Positions 36,148 to 45,055 of a stretch of DNA of 59,544 nucleotides are shown here, piece after piece. Position numbers and translations under genes: made by a program. Source of the DNA: Gammaproteobacteria bacterium. Lineage in GTDB: Bacteria > Pseudomonadota > Gammaproteobacteria > DSM-16500. The DNA is taken from contig JABDGK010000009.1 in the NCBI GenBank assembly GCA_013286085.1, positions 1 through 59,544 of the forward strand, written 5' to 3'. Every line of letters begins with the position of its first letter. Position 1 is the stretch's first letter. The notes beneath the pieces are model-generated. The model did no database searches, was not told the origin of the DNA, and worked only from the letters and a program-made list of their open reading frames with translations.

Positions 36148-36176
36148 TTGACAAACTAGGCCGACCTGCCTAGAAT
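36148..36176 (+). promoter_or_regulatory. Strong sigma-70 promoter for the tRNA operon
   Basis: TTGACA at 36148-36153 and TAGAAT at 36171-36176 are separated by exactly 17 bp. A GC-containing discriminator (CGCTGCTC) follows, as at stringently controlled stable-RNA promoters. The tRNA-Ala gene begins 60 bases later. Confidence 0.85.
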
Positions 36177-36236
36177 CGCTGCTCTATTGTGAGGGTTAGA
36201 TACTCACAGTAAGTGAGACTGAAGCACCCACTTTTT

Positions 36237-36312
<76 letters not shown>

Positions 36313-36357
36313 ACAGAGGGTGAAAGCTCGCTTGCCCAGAACGTAAAACCTACCTAT

Positions 36358-36433
36358 GTCCCCATCGTCTAGAGGCCTAGGACATCGCCCTTTCACGGCG
36401 GTAACAGGGGTTCGAATCCCCTTGGGGACGCCA
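36358..36433 (+). tRNA. tRNA-Glu (anticodon TTC)
   Basis: 76 nt with the CCA encoded. The acceptor GTCCCCA pairs with TGGGGAC, the anticodon arm is CGCC-CTTTCAC-GGCG with anticodon TTC, and the T-arm has GGGTTCGAATCCC. It is 45 nt downstream of tRNA-Ala, in the same transcript. Confidence 0.97.
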
Positions 36434-36454
36434 AGTTTTTCTAATAACTTGGCG
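36429..36454 (+). terminator. Hairpin formed by the tRNA-Glu 3' end and downstream sequence
   Basis: CGCCAAGTT (36429-36437) pairs with AACTTGGCG (36446-36454), 9 bp around an 8-base loop. The left arm includes the last bases of tRNA-Glu with its CCA. A T-rich run (CTTTTCTTTTTT) comes about 20 bases later. It may end the tRNA transcript, or compete with folding of the tRNA end before processing. Confidence 0.5.
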
Positions 36455-36596
36455 TATAAATCCGATTCTGCTTTTCTTTTTTACTCCCGCAACTCACTGT
36501 ATGTACTTATATTATCCATAATCGTGCTTGATGATCTATTATGGATCGATGTATAATTAATTTACATTTATTGTTTAATAACGTAAGGATAATCCT

Positions 36597-36890
36597 ATGT
36601 CATTAACAATTTCAGGCGTTGGCTACACAGCATATTATCAAGTAAAGGATACACAGCATAAGATTGATACGACCCAATGGGTGGGTAATCAGACAGGTGT
36701 ACAGACAACGTTAACAGGGCAAGCATTGCGTCTTGCTCGAAAAGATGTGGTTGTCGTGAGTGCAGCGACTTATTTCCTACAGCAGACTACGAAGGTTAAC
36801 CCAACAACAAGCGTTGTTGCACCAGAAGACTTGACGATGAGTAATGGAGCGCGAATTGTTGTTAGAACGCCTGCGAAAAAAAATGTTTAA
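36597..36890 (+). CDS. Small unrecognised protein downstream of the tRNAs
   Basis: 97 residues with an AAGGA ribosome-binding site 8 bases before the ATG. No signal peptide, no membrane helix and no known motif; Thr-rich (TTQWVGNQTGVQTTLTGQ) with predicted beta strands. The window gives no clue to function. It is convergent with the membrane sulfatase-fold gene and 160 bp after tRNA-Glu, a common insertion position for accessory genes. Confidence 0.5.
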   Translation: MSLTISGVGYTAYYQVKDTQHKIDTTQWVGNQTGVQTTLTGQALRLARKDVVVVSAATYFLQQTTKVNPTTSVVAPEDLTMSNGARIVVRTPAKKNV

Positions 36891-36931
36891 TAGTCAGTAG
36901 TCCGTACGGAGCACAACGTACGGATTACACG

Positions 36932-39220
36932 CTAAGGAATAGCTGCCACGTTACCATAATTTTTCATTTCGTTGCCATAAAACTGCCATAACTGCTGATT
37001 CAAATTTTTCACCGGTGAATTTTGTGCGAATGTACTTTGCAAGTCAGTCGTCCATTTTTTTGTTTTGATATTCACTAAAACGGCGTAGGGTGGTGCAGTG
37101 TAACGTTCAAATCTGATTTGATGATTGGGTAGTTGAATTGCTTTATAGCGATCAGTAGTTGGATAATAGGCGAGTAACCAGTCGCCGAATAGGATGGCGC
37201 GTTGCTTGTTAGCAATAATCGCTTTTTCTGCTAGCGGCGCAAAATGCACTAAATCATCGGTTGGATCCACTTCGAATAAACTTAAGTTAGTTAAAGCCAC
37301 TTTATTTGCATTAAATTCATTTTTTTCGATTTCATCCGTACTGTAATTGCTTTCTAAAAAAATCGGATGCGTGTTTATTACCTGTAAACTAGGATTTAAG
37401 AGATAGGGTTTTAACGAGCTGCCTTCACTGTTGGCGAGTGATGGCAGATGTAGCAAATCCAGTATCGTGGGGGTGATGTCTAACATGCTGTTACGATCAG
37501 CAACAAGATGCGGAATATTTTTTTCACGAAGACCATATAGTTTGAAAGCAAGAAGAGAATGATATTGTTTTAAGCTCAGTACATCATTGCCATAACCATA
37601 CGATGTATCAATGCCATACAGATCGGGATTTTGGGCAGAAGTAGCTGTCAGTATTGTAGAGTAAGCCGTATCCGTATTATTATTTGATAACGTATCAAGA
37701 AAAATAGTTTTTGCTTCATTTGTATCTGAGCTTGATTTTTGCTTATCAAACACCAAGTTAATGTTATAGCGTGACCGTTTGAGTGGAATATTCGTTTTGT
37801 CACCTTGATAAAATTTTTCTGCAACAATACGATCCCCGGGAATTTGTAACGCAATACCGTGATCAGAGACTAAAACAAAAATCGCATGCTGTAGTAAGCC
37901 TTGTTGATCCAGTATAGCCATAAAATCATTTAAGAGTTGATCGCCTCGTATTACCGTTTGTTTGTAGGCAGCAATTCCAGAGATTGATGAAGGTTGGTGA
38001 TCATTAAACCAATAAAATGGCCAAGCTGTAATATTGAAATGCGCTGCCAGAAAAATAGGTTTTTGGGTGTTTTGCTGCAGAGTTTTGGTGATCAATGCTA
38101 AAAAGTTATCGGGATCATATGTGGCAGCTGATGCATGATTAGCATGATTATAAGGGAATAACCATTTGCCAAGATAAGTGGGAATCATCAAATTCGACAG
38201 CGGAAAATCATTGATCGCACTCAGAATGAAATCCGTTGCATTACCTGGCGGTCCAATCAATTGATCAAAACCAAATAGCGCATTATTCACATTGCTAAAA
38301 CGATTATCATCTGAGGCATAAATCGTTGTATAGCCAGCTTGTTGTAAAATTTTAGGGAGCGTTTCTGTTGCATTGACAGAATGAATATTAATCATATCTT
38401 CGCGTGCATGATTATGCACGGGGTGGATGCCAGTTAACATGCTCAGCCATGCTGGAAACGTTCTTGCTAAGGGTGTGTAAGCATTAGAAAATACAGTCGC
38501 CGCTTGTAAAAATCTATCGAAATGCGGTGTGGGTTGACGGTTTTGATCAAAGAAAGTGAGGAAGTCAGGTCGTACGGCATCAAAACCAATCACAAAAATA
38601 TTTGGTTTATCCATTGTCGCGGCTGATGCAAAATGAGAGTTTGGTAGGCGTGCTATATTAGTAGCAACGACAAAAAAGACAATCAAGCCAGTTGTGATGC
38701 TATCACGCAAAGCTAATTGTCGTTGACATAAATTTGTAAATAACACAGTGGTAGCAAAGCCGATTGCAATAAAGCAGATAGCACTTGCACACACTAAAAT
38801 GGCATAAAGCTGTGATGTATTTTGTGCATCATGCAGTAAATCGTGGTTAAGTAGCGTGGCAAAGAATGAATGTGGAGCATAATAAGCATTGGCTGTGATG
38901 ATGGCAGTGTAGCTTGCAAAACATAAAATGTAAGTTAAAAAGTGATTCTGATTGGGTGTCAGTGATAGTGTTTTTGAAATGGTGATAACGGTATACCAAA
39001 TACTATAAATATATAACGCATATAATAAACATTGCGTAAAAATAAATTGTAATATTGCTGTGCTTTCTCTTATGGATAAATGCAATGTATTTTTTATTGC
39101 GGTAAAAACGATACCATCGATGTCAACGGCAAAATGCATAACGACAAAGAGTATTTGGGCAAGTACAAATAAAGCTGTTAAAGTCATGATGATTGTTAGT
39201 GTGCGAGTCCTTTCTTGCAT
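36932..39220 (-). CDS. Membrane-anchored sulfatase-fold protein
   Basis: About 762 residues from the ATG at 39220, selected because GGAGG lies 8 bases upstream. Five N-terminal transmembrane helices (about residues 10-200) are followed by a periplasmic sulfatase/alkaline-phosphatase-fold domain from about residue 203: NIFVIGFDAVRPDFLTFF, then ARTFPAWLSMLTGIHPVHNHAREDM with a Thr in the nucleophile region, and VSDHGIALQIPG near 450. The layout matches phosphoethanolamine/phosphoglycerol transferases and LTA-synthase-like enzymes as well as sulfatases. The substrate is unknown. It is a second protein of this layout in the window, differing from the PbgA-like one at 24759. Confidence 0.75.
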   Translation of the reverse strand: MQERTRTLTIIMTLTALFVLAQILFVVMHFAVDIDGIVFTAIKNTLHLSIRESTAILQFIFTQCLLYALYIYSIWYTVITISKTLSLTPNQNHFLTYILCFASYTAIITANAYYAPHSFFATLLNHDLLHDAQNTSQLYAILVCASAICFIAIGFATTVLFTNLCQRQLALRDSITTGLIVFFVVATNIARLPNSHFASAATMDKPNIFVIGFDAVRPDFLTFFDQNRQPTPHFDRFLQAATVFSNAYTPLARTFPAWLSMLTGIHPVHNHAREDMINIHSVNATETLPKILQQAGYTTIYASDDNRFSNVNNALFGFDQLIGPPGNATDFILSAINDFPLSNLMIPTYLGKWLFPYNHANHASAATYDPDNFLALITKTLQQNTQKPIFLAAHFNITAWPFYWFNDHQPSSISGIAAYKQTVIRGDQLLNDFMAILDQQGLLQHAIFVLVSDHGIALQIPGDRIVAEKFYQGDKTNIPLKRSRYNINLVFDKQKSSSDTNEAKTIFLDTLSNNNTDTAYSTILTATSAQNPDLYGIDTSYGYGNDVLSLKQYHSLLAFKLYGLREKNIPHLVADRNSMLDITPTILDLLHLPSLANSEGSSLKPYLLNPSLQVINTHPIFLESNYSTDEIEKNEFNANKVALTNLSLFEVDPTDDLVHFAPLAEKAIIANKQRAILFGDWLLAYYPTTDRYKAIQLPNHQIRFERYTAPPYAVLVNIKTKKWTTDLQSTFAQNSPVKNLNQQLWQFYGNEMKNYGNVAAIP

Positions 39221-39268
39221 GATGATATCCTCCATGTAGTAAGTAGCCTGATTACGCTGGTCGCCTTA

Positions 39269-39356
39269 CCGAGCCGCGCGCGGCTCGGAAAAGACAATAG
39301 CCATGCCCAGAAAAAATTCGTGGGGATACTTCGGAGTGTAGCGTGTCTACCCTACG
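39269..39356. repeat. Reverse copy of the CCGAGCCGCGCGCGGCTCGG / GGGGATAC repeat
   Basis: The perfect 20-bp palindrome at 39269-39288 is followed by AAGACAATAGCCATGCCCAG, AAAAAATTCGTGGGGATAC and a terminal GTAGCGTGTCTACCCTACG. This is the inverse of the copy at 2289-2420. Confidence 0.8.
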
Positions 39357-39379
39357 GCTCTCTCATAAGTGAGAGAGCC
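39356..39379. terminator. Hairpin downstream of speE
   Basis: GGCTCTCTCA-TAAG-TGAGAGAGCC, a perfect 10-bp stem with a 4-base loop, lies 15 bases past the speE stop (39395). There is no T-tract on the minus strand. Confidence 0.6.
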
Positions 39380-39394
39380 TCATGGGGTATTTTG

Positions 39395-40276
39395 TTATGC
39401 AACTGCGCTGGTTGTTACGTTGATATTGGCAAGCTTATCCAACACATGTTGTGGCAAGTTGAATGCGCTAACATGAATTTCTGGATTGTAGTACTTGGTT
39501 TGGAATGGGTTCGCATTAAAACGTGCGCGAATGGTTTCAACAGGTAATTTGCGATACGCTTCATTGTCAGTTGCCCAGGCGAGAGTCATGAAACCACCGA
39601 CATAAGTAGGTACACCCGCGAGATAAAACCAAGGGCTCTTATATAAACTGCTTAAGCGGCGATAAGTACCTTCAAATTCCCATTCTTGCAAGAAAGACGC
39701 ACCGTTTTGGCTAGCCACAATGCCGCCTTCATTCAGGCAACGCTTCGCTGCACTGTAGAAATCATCCGTAAATAAAATTTCGCCCGGGCCAATTGGATCT
39801 GTGGAGTCAGTAATGATGACATCGAATTTTTCTTTGCAGTCACGGACGAAGTCCATGCCATCAGCAATTACTAAGTTTAGACGCGGATCTTCGAAGGCGC
39901 CATTCGAAATAGAAGGTAAAAATTGTTTGCTCATCTCAACAACAGCGGCATCAATTTCAATCATGGTGACGTGTTCAACGCTTTTATGTTTTAACACTTC
40001 ACGTAAAATACCACCATCACCACCGCCAATAATTAACACCCGCTTTGCTTTGCCATGTGCTAAAACAGGAACGTGTACCATCATTTCATGGTAAATGCAT
40101 TCATCACGTGTTGTTGTTTGAATTACGCCATCCAATGCCATCACGCGGCCGAATTGGCTATTTTCAAAGATTACCAAATGTTGGTGTGTGGTTTGATTTT
40201 CAAATAAAACGTTATCGATCTTAAAACGTTGACCGTAATTTTCGAATAGGGTTTCGTTATACCATTTCTCGCTCAT
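39395..40276 (-). CDS. speE: Spermidine synthase
   Basis: 293 residues from the ATG at 40276 (MSEKWYNETLFENYGQRFKI), which matches the family start; the frame is open further upstream because it overlaps speD. SpeE transfers the aminopropyl group of decarboxylated SAM to putrescine. Motifs visible are FGRVMALDGVIQTTTRDECIYHEMM, the dcSAM-binding GGGDGGILREVLKH and IITDSTDPIGPGEILF. Its start lies 20 bases inside the speD 3' end, so the pair is translationally coupled. Confidence 0.96.
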   Translation of the reverse strand: MSEKWYNETLFENYGQRFKIDNVLFENQTTHQHLVIFENSQFGRVMALDGVIQTTTRDECIYHEMMVHVPVLAHGKAKRVLIIGGGDGGILREVLKHKSVEHVTMIEIDAAVVEMSKQFLPSISNGAFEDPRLNLVIADGMDFVRDCKEKFDVIITDSTDPIGPGEILFTDDFYSAAKRCLNEGGIVASQNGASFLQEWEFEGTYRRLSSLYKSPWFYLAGVPTYVGGFMTLAWATDNEAYRKLPVETIRARFNANPFQTKYYNPEIHVSAFNLPQHVLDKLANINVTTSAVA

Positions 40277-40763
40277 AAAGTGCTCCCCGCATTTGTTCGT
40301 TGACATAGATATTTTTTGGGTTGAATGCTTTTTGCAGAACAGCCAATGATTTATTGGGTTCCGATTCGCCACACATAAAAACATCTAATGCTGCATATTG
40401 CCGTTCTGGCCAAGAATGAATACTAATATGTGATTCAGCCAATACCGCCACACCACTAATACCGCCATTGGGCGTAAAATGATGTAAATGAATATGCAAT
40501 AAAGTGGCGCCGCAAATTTCCACAGCGTCTCGCATGGCTTTTTCAACAATCTCAAGGTTGTCGAGGTTTTCGGCTTCCCAAAGATCAATAATTAAATGTC
40601 TCCCAGCATACTTAATGCCGTGATGTTCAATGAAGTGATCTTTATTGACTTCAGATACCGAATGGGTCGTGAGATTGAGAGCCGTGTGTTTGAGCGTTTC
40701 AACTGTGTTCTCAGCGTAATTTTCGACGACGTCCTGATGGGGTACAATATTGAGCTTGTTTAT
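40257..40763 (-). CDS. speD: S-adenosylmethionine decarboxylase proenzyme, possible AUA start
   Basis: SpeD makes decarboxylated SAM for SpeE. Class 1B signatures are GRHLIIDLWEAENLDN and AESHISIHSWPE, where the Ser after HI is the site of self-cleavage that forms the pyruvoyl group, and a conserved Cys follows in FMCGE. The frame has no ATG before the conserved core. The only NTG is a TTG at 40832 with no ribosome-binding site. A strong GAGGAGG ends 8 bases before an in-frame ATA at 40763, which would give about 168 residues. I infer initiation at AUA, or a mutated or misread ATG. Confidence 0.85.
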   Translation of the reverse strand: MNKLNIVPHQDVVENYAENTVETLKHTALNLTTHSVSEVNKDHFIEHHGIKYAGRHLIIDLWEAENLDNLEIVEKAMRDAVEICGATLLHIHLHHFTPNGGISGVAVLAESHISIHSWPERQYAALDVFMCGESEPNKSLAVLQKAFNPKNIYVNEQMRGALYEREMV

Positions 40764-40921
40764 GGCGACACCCTCCTCAACTGATGGTTTAATTGGACGG
40801 GAATTTTTATCACGTTCATTTCTAAAGCACAAGATTTTTTATTTATTTAAAGAACAATTTGATTAATTATTGATCATAAAGTCGCATTCTGGCGATGAGT
40901 GTATTTTGCTCAAAAATGATT

Positions 40922-42010
40922 TTAACCACTCAGCCATTGATATTGACTTCGCACCATGCCATCGCTGGCGCCAGGTTCTATGTTAAACCAATGCATGAGA
41001 GAGGGTTTCACATCCATCTGTGTTGCGTGACCTTCTTCTAGTGAGCCGCGTCTCAATAAGCTTATGTGCTGGCCAAAGGTGGAAATAACAAAGGGTACTA
41101 CTTCATCCTCCAGCAAGGCATCACTATGATCGCGCCCATGGCCACCATGATCTGCCGTGATGATGACGAGCCAAACTTCATTGGATTTCTCAACACGGTG
41201 TTTTAATGCCGCAACCAGTTCAGCAATGCTGGAATCTACATTAGCGATGGCTTTCAAATAGTCTGGATTTGAACTAAAAGTATGACGATGGCCAGCCTCA
41301 TCAATGGTGTCGTAGACACCCATGATAACATCAGGTGAGTGCTCGCCATCCATGTTAATTAAATTGCTCAGCCACGTTGTTAGTTGCTTATCTCTGTCTT
41401 CATCATCACCGTTAAAACTTTGGCGATAATCGGCATTACAACTCGTGTTTGCATCAGCTGCGACACTGGACTGTTGGTGAATAATATCTTCACCGCATTC
41501 ATAATCTAGAATGCCTGGCGTGACTTGTCCATCATCAATGGAACTTAAGAAATTACCAACACCACCAGCAGCTGTGATAAAACCATGTTGTTTTAACTGG
41601 AAAAGAAAAGTGGGAAATTGTTGTGATGTCTTGGTAAAAATACGTTGGCGTTCAAAATCATTTTCTTTTACTAAGTGTTTGTCTGTGTTAACACCTGATA
41701 AAACAGTAGCCCAGCCGGGTGACGTTACCCAGAAATAATCGGGACCTAAGCGATGACCTAAGTGTGTTTTTGCACAATGCACATCATGAATACTGGCGCA
41801 GGTTGTATATTGCCCCTGATCCATAATAATTTTGATATTCGGGGCTTGTTTATTTAAAAAAACACTCTCATTAAATTGCACGCCTTTCGTGCCATCCAAG
41901 CCAATAATTAATGCTCTAAAGCGTTTTCCATATTCTATTTTTTGTGCCAGTACGGGCATGCTAATGCAAAAAAGCATAGCGACGAGTAATAATTTATTCC
42001 TTTTTTTCAT
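40922..42010 (-). CDS. Exported alkaline-phosphatase-superfamily phosphodiesterase/phosphatase
   Basis: 362 residues with a clear signal peptide (MKKRNKLLLVAMLFCISMPVLA-QK). The mature protein has metal-binding motifs of the type I phosphodiesterase/nucleotide pyrophosphatase group: LIIGLDGTKG near residue 34, SPGWATVLSGV with the Thr nucleophile candidate, DTIDEAGHRHTF, and ITADHGGHGRDHSD near 287. It is therefore probably periplasmic and hydrolyses phosphate esters or diesters. A sigma-70-like promoter and Pho-box-like repeats lie just upstream. Confidence 0.85.
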   Translation of the reverse strand: MKKRNKLLLVAMLFCISMPVLAQKIEYGKRFRALIIGLDGTKGVQFNESVFLNKQAPNIKIIMDQGQYTTCASIHDVHCAKTHLGHRLGPDYFWVTSPGWATVLSGVNTDKHLVKENDFERQRIFTKTSQQFPTFLFQLKQHGFITAAGGVGNFLSSIDDGQVTPGILDYECGEDIIHQQSSVAADANTSCNADYRQSFNGDDEDRDKQLTTWLSNLINMDGEHSPDVIMGVYDTIDEAGHRHTFSSNPDYLKAIANVDSSIAELVAALKHRVEKSNEVWLVIITADHGGHGRDHSDALLEDEVVPFVISTFGQHISLLRRGSLEEGHATQMDVKPSLMHWFNIEPGASDGMVRSQYQWLSG

Positions 42011-42046
42011 AAATCCTCACATAGCGTCCTTTTCTATGATTTAACG

Positions 42047-42075
42047 ATTCTATACGAAGATCACTTTCATTACAA
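42047..42075 (-). promoter_or_regulatory. Promoter of the exported phosphatase gene
   Basis: On the minus strand TTGTAA (42075-42070) and TAGAAT (42052-42047) are spaced by exactly 17 bp, 37 bases before the ATG at 42010. The Pho-box-like GTCAT repeats begin five bases upstream of the -35. Confidence 0.7.
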
Positions 42076-42078
42076 TTT

Positions 42079-42123
42079 TGTCATGTATTCGTCATATGTA
42101 TGTCATAACGTGTAAATTATAAT
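42079..42123 (+). promoter_or_regulatory. Pho-box-like triple repeat with a consensus -10
   Basis: GTCAT occurs at 42080, 42091 and 42102, an exact 11-bp period as in PhoB-binding half sites (two of the three are TGTCAT). After the third half site, 11 bases precede a perfect TATAAT at 42118-42123, the spacing seen at PhoB-activated promoters that lack a good -35. The orientation serves the rightward gene at 42175. Assignment to PhoB is inference. Confidence 0.6.
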
Positions 42124-42174
42124 TATAACGGATCAAAAAAATTATCACAGATATCAAAACGAAGGTGGTTGCCC

Positions 42175-44706
42175 GTGTTGCACAATGATGTGATTGATGA
42201 CAGTTTGCTTAGTAGAGAAAAGACATGGTCTATTATTGGGGCAGGACCTGTAGGTTCTATGCAAGCTTTGATTTTTGCAACGCTTTTCCCGGGGCAAATA
42301 ATTCATGTACTAGATCGATATCGCAAAAATGTGCGTGGTCACGGTTTAGAAATTCATAAAAAAACCATTGAAGAGATGGTGCATTATCTTTTAAATATAA
42401 AAAATACCACAAAAAAAATGCTTGCTGAACAGCAAGTGACTGATCAAGAGCGCCGTTATTATCAGACGGTCATCCATCATATTGATCGCACCATGGATTA
42501 TCTGAAGAAAAACCTCACTACATGGCATGGTGATGCATTTATCCGGACGACTAAAATATGTGAAATGCTGCAGAAATTCACGACCGAATTAAGTCATGGT
42601 AAGGTTTTGTTCCATTTAAGTCATGAAGTTCAAGAGCAGCACTTGGAGAAGCTTATTAATTCAGGCATTCAGGTTGTTGAAGAGGAAAAAAATGCAATTC
42701 CAAATAGCGAAGAAACGCGAGAAATTCTAGAAAACTCAAGTGACATTATTGGTGCGGATGGTGCTCATAGCCGAGTGCGGAAAGTTGTTTTTAATGAAAC
42801 GAACGAGGAATTAGACAAAGAAGTACTTAGCTATTTACTTGAAATTAAGTTGGAAATGAAAGGGCAGGCAAGCAGTTTAGATAAGCTCACTAAGTCAGTA
42901 CTACCAAGTATTACAAAAGGCGATATCCATATTTGGAATCGCAGCCGCGATAATACGGCAACGCTGCATCTTTTTATTGATAAAAAAACATTTGAGGCGT
43001 TGCGTAGCCAAAACGGCGATGGTAGGGCAATGGGTGAGTTCACGAATCCCTATCGACGTCTTTCGGAGTTGCCAGAACAGTTACAAAAACCGATTGAACA
43101 ATCCATTGTAGATGTGATTGGTATCGATAATTTTGATGCGAATACGGTGAAAATTACTACGATACCCATGCATGTTTTTAAGGCGAAGCAACTTGTGAAA
43201 CGTGTGAATGGTAAAACGTTTGTGCAAGTAGGGGACAGTGCAATTGGTCTGGCATTAGCAAATGGTGTTAACAATGGTTTTTGTTCAACCGTTGAATATG
43301 GGATGGCTTATTATTATCGCCGCTTGCATCGCCATAAAAAACCTGAGCAGCGTTTCGAAAAATTTCAATTATTTAGAGATGAACAATATAAAAAGTTTGA
43401 CAGCTTTTTACGGCATATTCGCCAGCAACAAAGTAGTTTAGATATGACACCACATGTATTAGCAATACGAAATCAGTATGAGGAAATTTTTAATGAGATA
43501 GTGGTTCATCCAGGTGTGAATGCACAACAGCACTCTAAAAAACTGGCGTTGTTGGCAAGACAGTTTGTTTCTGTGCTAGGAAATATATTTAACGCAGATT
43601 CACGGCGGACAAATTTTTTTCGTTCACAAATTCAAATTTTATGTGCGGATTTGCAAGATAGAAATATTGTCTTGTCTAACAGGTTATCAGAATTGCATCT
43701 TGGTGAAATTAGAATTAAAGAGCGAGCCAATAAAAAAATTACTGAAATTAAGCAAGCAACCAGGATAATTGACTTATATCAATCTACTGTGGGTAAATTG
43801 CTTTCACCCTACATACAATCCATGCGCAAGCCAAGCATGGAATCGAATGCCGCTCGCTATGTGAATGAGGTTTCTCTGAGACAAGCGTTGCAAAGGTTGC
43901 AAGAGGCTTTGCCCAAACAAGCGTATCGCGAAAATAATCCTTATGCACAGTTTGTATTTGATCTTGACCGTCTTTATTTGGGGTTGCGAGAAAAAGCCAT
44001 CAGGCTCGAGGCTAAGCCGCATAAAGAATCTGAGCGGCAGTTGCATATCTTAATTGCCGAAACAACACGGTACATGGGTTTTGTTATGCAGCGCGAGCAA
44101 CGATCTATTGCTGTCGAATTACAGGCCACCGCGCAATATGAGAGTTTATATGCTGATAGCAAGTTGGATTCTTCACTTAATAAACTTTTTCAACGTGTGA
44201 CCAAATCCGCAAAAACGATAAATCGTTTTTCAAGCGACAATATAACGACCATAGTTGACAATCTTATTATGGCCAGTTTACAAGGAACGAATGCCTACCT
44301 TGCACGTGAAGGGAAACACTTAAGCGTGATATCAAGTATTTTTGATAATAATAGAGGTAAAAATCGAGCTGGCTTTTATCAGAAAATTTTACAAGATCAA
44401 TCAATGCATCAAAGTGTCAAGCTTGCTATTATTTTTGCAATTTTAACTAGCCGTGATGGCAAAACATTACAACGTGATGTGACTGATAGTCTTTCTGAAA
44501 CTAAGATAGTAGTTAGCGTCGAGAATGCCAAAAACGAAGTGGCAAAACTAATAGCCATGTCCTTTCCTGCAAGTAAAATAAATGCATTGTCACAGACATT
44601 ACAGGATATAATTAAAAAAATTAATTGTGAACAATTGCCGCAAGTGGAAGTGGCTCGTTTGCAGCAATTGGTTGTATCTGAACCTTCTTTGCTTTTTTGC
44701 GTTTGA
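42175..44706 (+). CDS. Flavin monooxygenase-like protein with long helical C-terminal region, candidate effector
   Basis: About 843 residues from a GTG at 42175; the ribosome-binding site AAGGTGG is nearby, with TTG 42169 and TTG 42178 as alternatives. The N-terminal 400 residues are a group-A flavoprotein hydroxylase domain: IIGAGPVGS near residues 20-30 (FAD pyrophosphate), DIIGADGAHSRVRK near 191 (the DG motif), and QVGDSAIGLALANGVNNG near 353 (the GD motif). The remaining ~440 residues are charged alpha-helix without a known domain. The closest architecture I can name is MICAL-type or kynurenine-3-monooxygenase-type. The unusual tail, AT-rich sequence and context suggest an effector. Confidence 0.7.
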   Translation: MLHNDVIDDSLLSREKTWSIIGAGPVGSMQALIFATLFPGQIIHVLDRYRKNVRGHGLEIHKKTIEEMVHYLLNIKNTTKKMLAEQQVTDQERRYYQTVIHHIDRTMDYLKKNLTTWHGDAFIRTTKICEMLQKFTTELSHGKVLFHLSHEVQEQHLEKLINSGIQVVEEEKNAIPNSEETREILENSSDIIGADGAHSRVRKVVFNETNEELDKEVLSYLLEIKLEMKGQASSLDKLTKSVLPSITKGDIHIWNRSRDNTATLHLFIDKKTFEALRSQNGDGRAMGEFTNPYRRLSELPEQLQKPIEQSIVDVIGIDNFDANTVKITTIPMHVFKAKQLVKRVNGKTFVQVGDSAIGLALANGVNNGFCSTVEYGMAYYYRRLHRHKKPEQRFEKFQLFRDEQYKKFDSFLRHIRQQQSSLDMTPHVLAIRNQYEEIFNEIVVHPGVNAQQHSKKLALLARQFVSVLGNIFNADSRRTNFFRSQIQILCADLQDRNIVLSNRLSELHLGEIRIKERANKKITEIKQATRIIDLYQSTVGKLLSPYIQSMRKPSMESNAARYVNEVSLRQALQRLQEALPKQAYRENNPYAQFVFDLDRLYLGLREKAIRLEAKPHKESERQLHILIAETTRYMGFVMQREQRSIAVELQATAQYESLYADSKLDSSLNKLFQRVTKSAKTINRFSSDNITTIVDNLIMASLQGTNAYLAREGKHLSVISSIFDNNRGKNRAGFYQKILQDQSMHQSVKLAIIFAILTSRDGKTLQRDVTDSLSETKIVVSVENAKNEVAKLIAMSFPASKINALSQTLQDIIKKINCEQLPQVEVARLQQLVVSEPSLLFCV

Positions 44707-44717
44707 CATGACTTAGG

Positions 44718-44987
44718 TTACAACGGGTATTGACACCATACATCACAAGTTTCATTGTTGCGTTGATTCATAAGTAGTGCTTCAGTGCAAGCACCGCTAG
44801 GATCGCCGCTGAGAAATAACACTTGATCGCCTAGTTGATAATCATGACAAAAGCCTTTTGCTGCGAATTGCATGCCATTGATAATCAAATTTTCTGAATT
44901 AACGGCAGAGTCAATAAAGTAGGGTTCATCAGCATGAGCAGATGAAATAAAAAAAAGCGTAATAATGAAAACTGAAAATATTTTCAT
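44718..44987 (-). CDS. Small exported cysteine-containing protein, unrecognised
   Basis: 89 residues. Signal peptide MKIFSVFIITLFFISSAHA-DEP; the mature chain of about 70 residues has four Cys (GFCHDY, SGACTEA, NETCDVWCQYPL) that could form two disulfides in the periplasm or outside. An AAGGA site precedes the ATG at 44987. It is convergent with the monooxygenase-like gene. No family is recognised. Confidence 0.6.
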   Translation of the reverse strand: MKIFSVFIITLFFISSAHADEPYFIDSAVNSENLIINGMQFAAKGFCHDYQLGDQVLFLSGDPSGACTEALLMNQRNNETCDVWCQYPL

Positions 44988-45055
44988 GGCTTATCCTTAT
45001 AGCACGCTTTGAGTTTAGATTATTTTAGCATGAATTTTTAAACTTCACCTCTATA

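Noticed and set aside
36356-36556. 66-codon open frame beginning at tRNA-Glu
   Set aside because: Its first part is the tRNA-Glu gene itself, so it is not protein coding.
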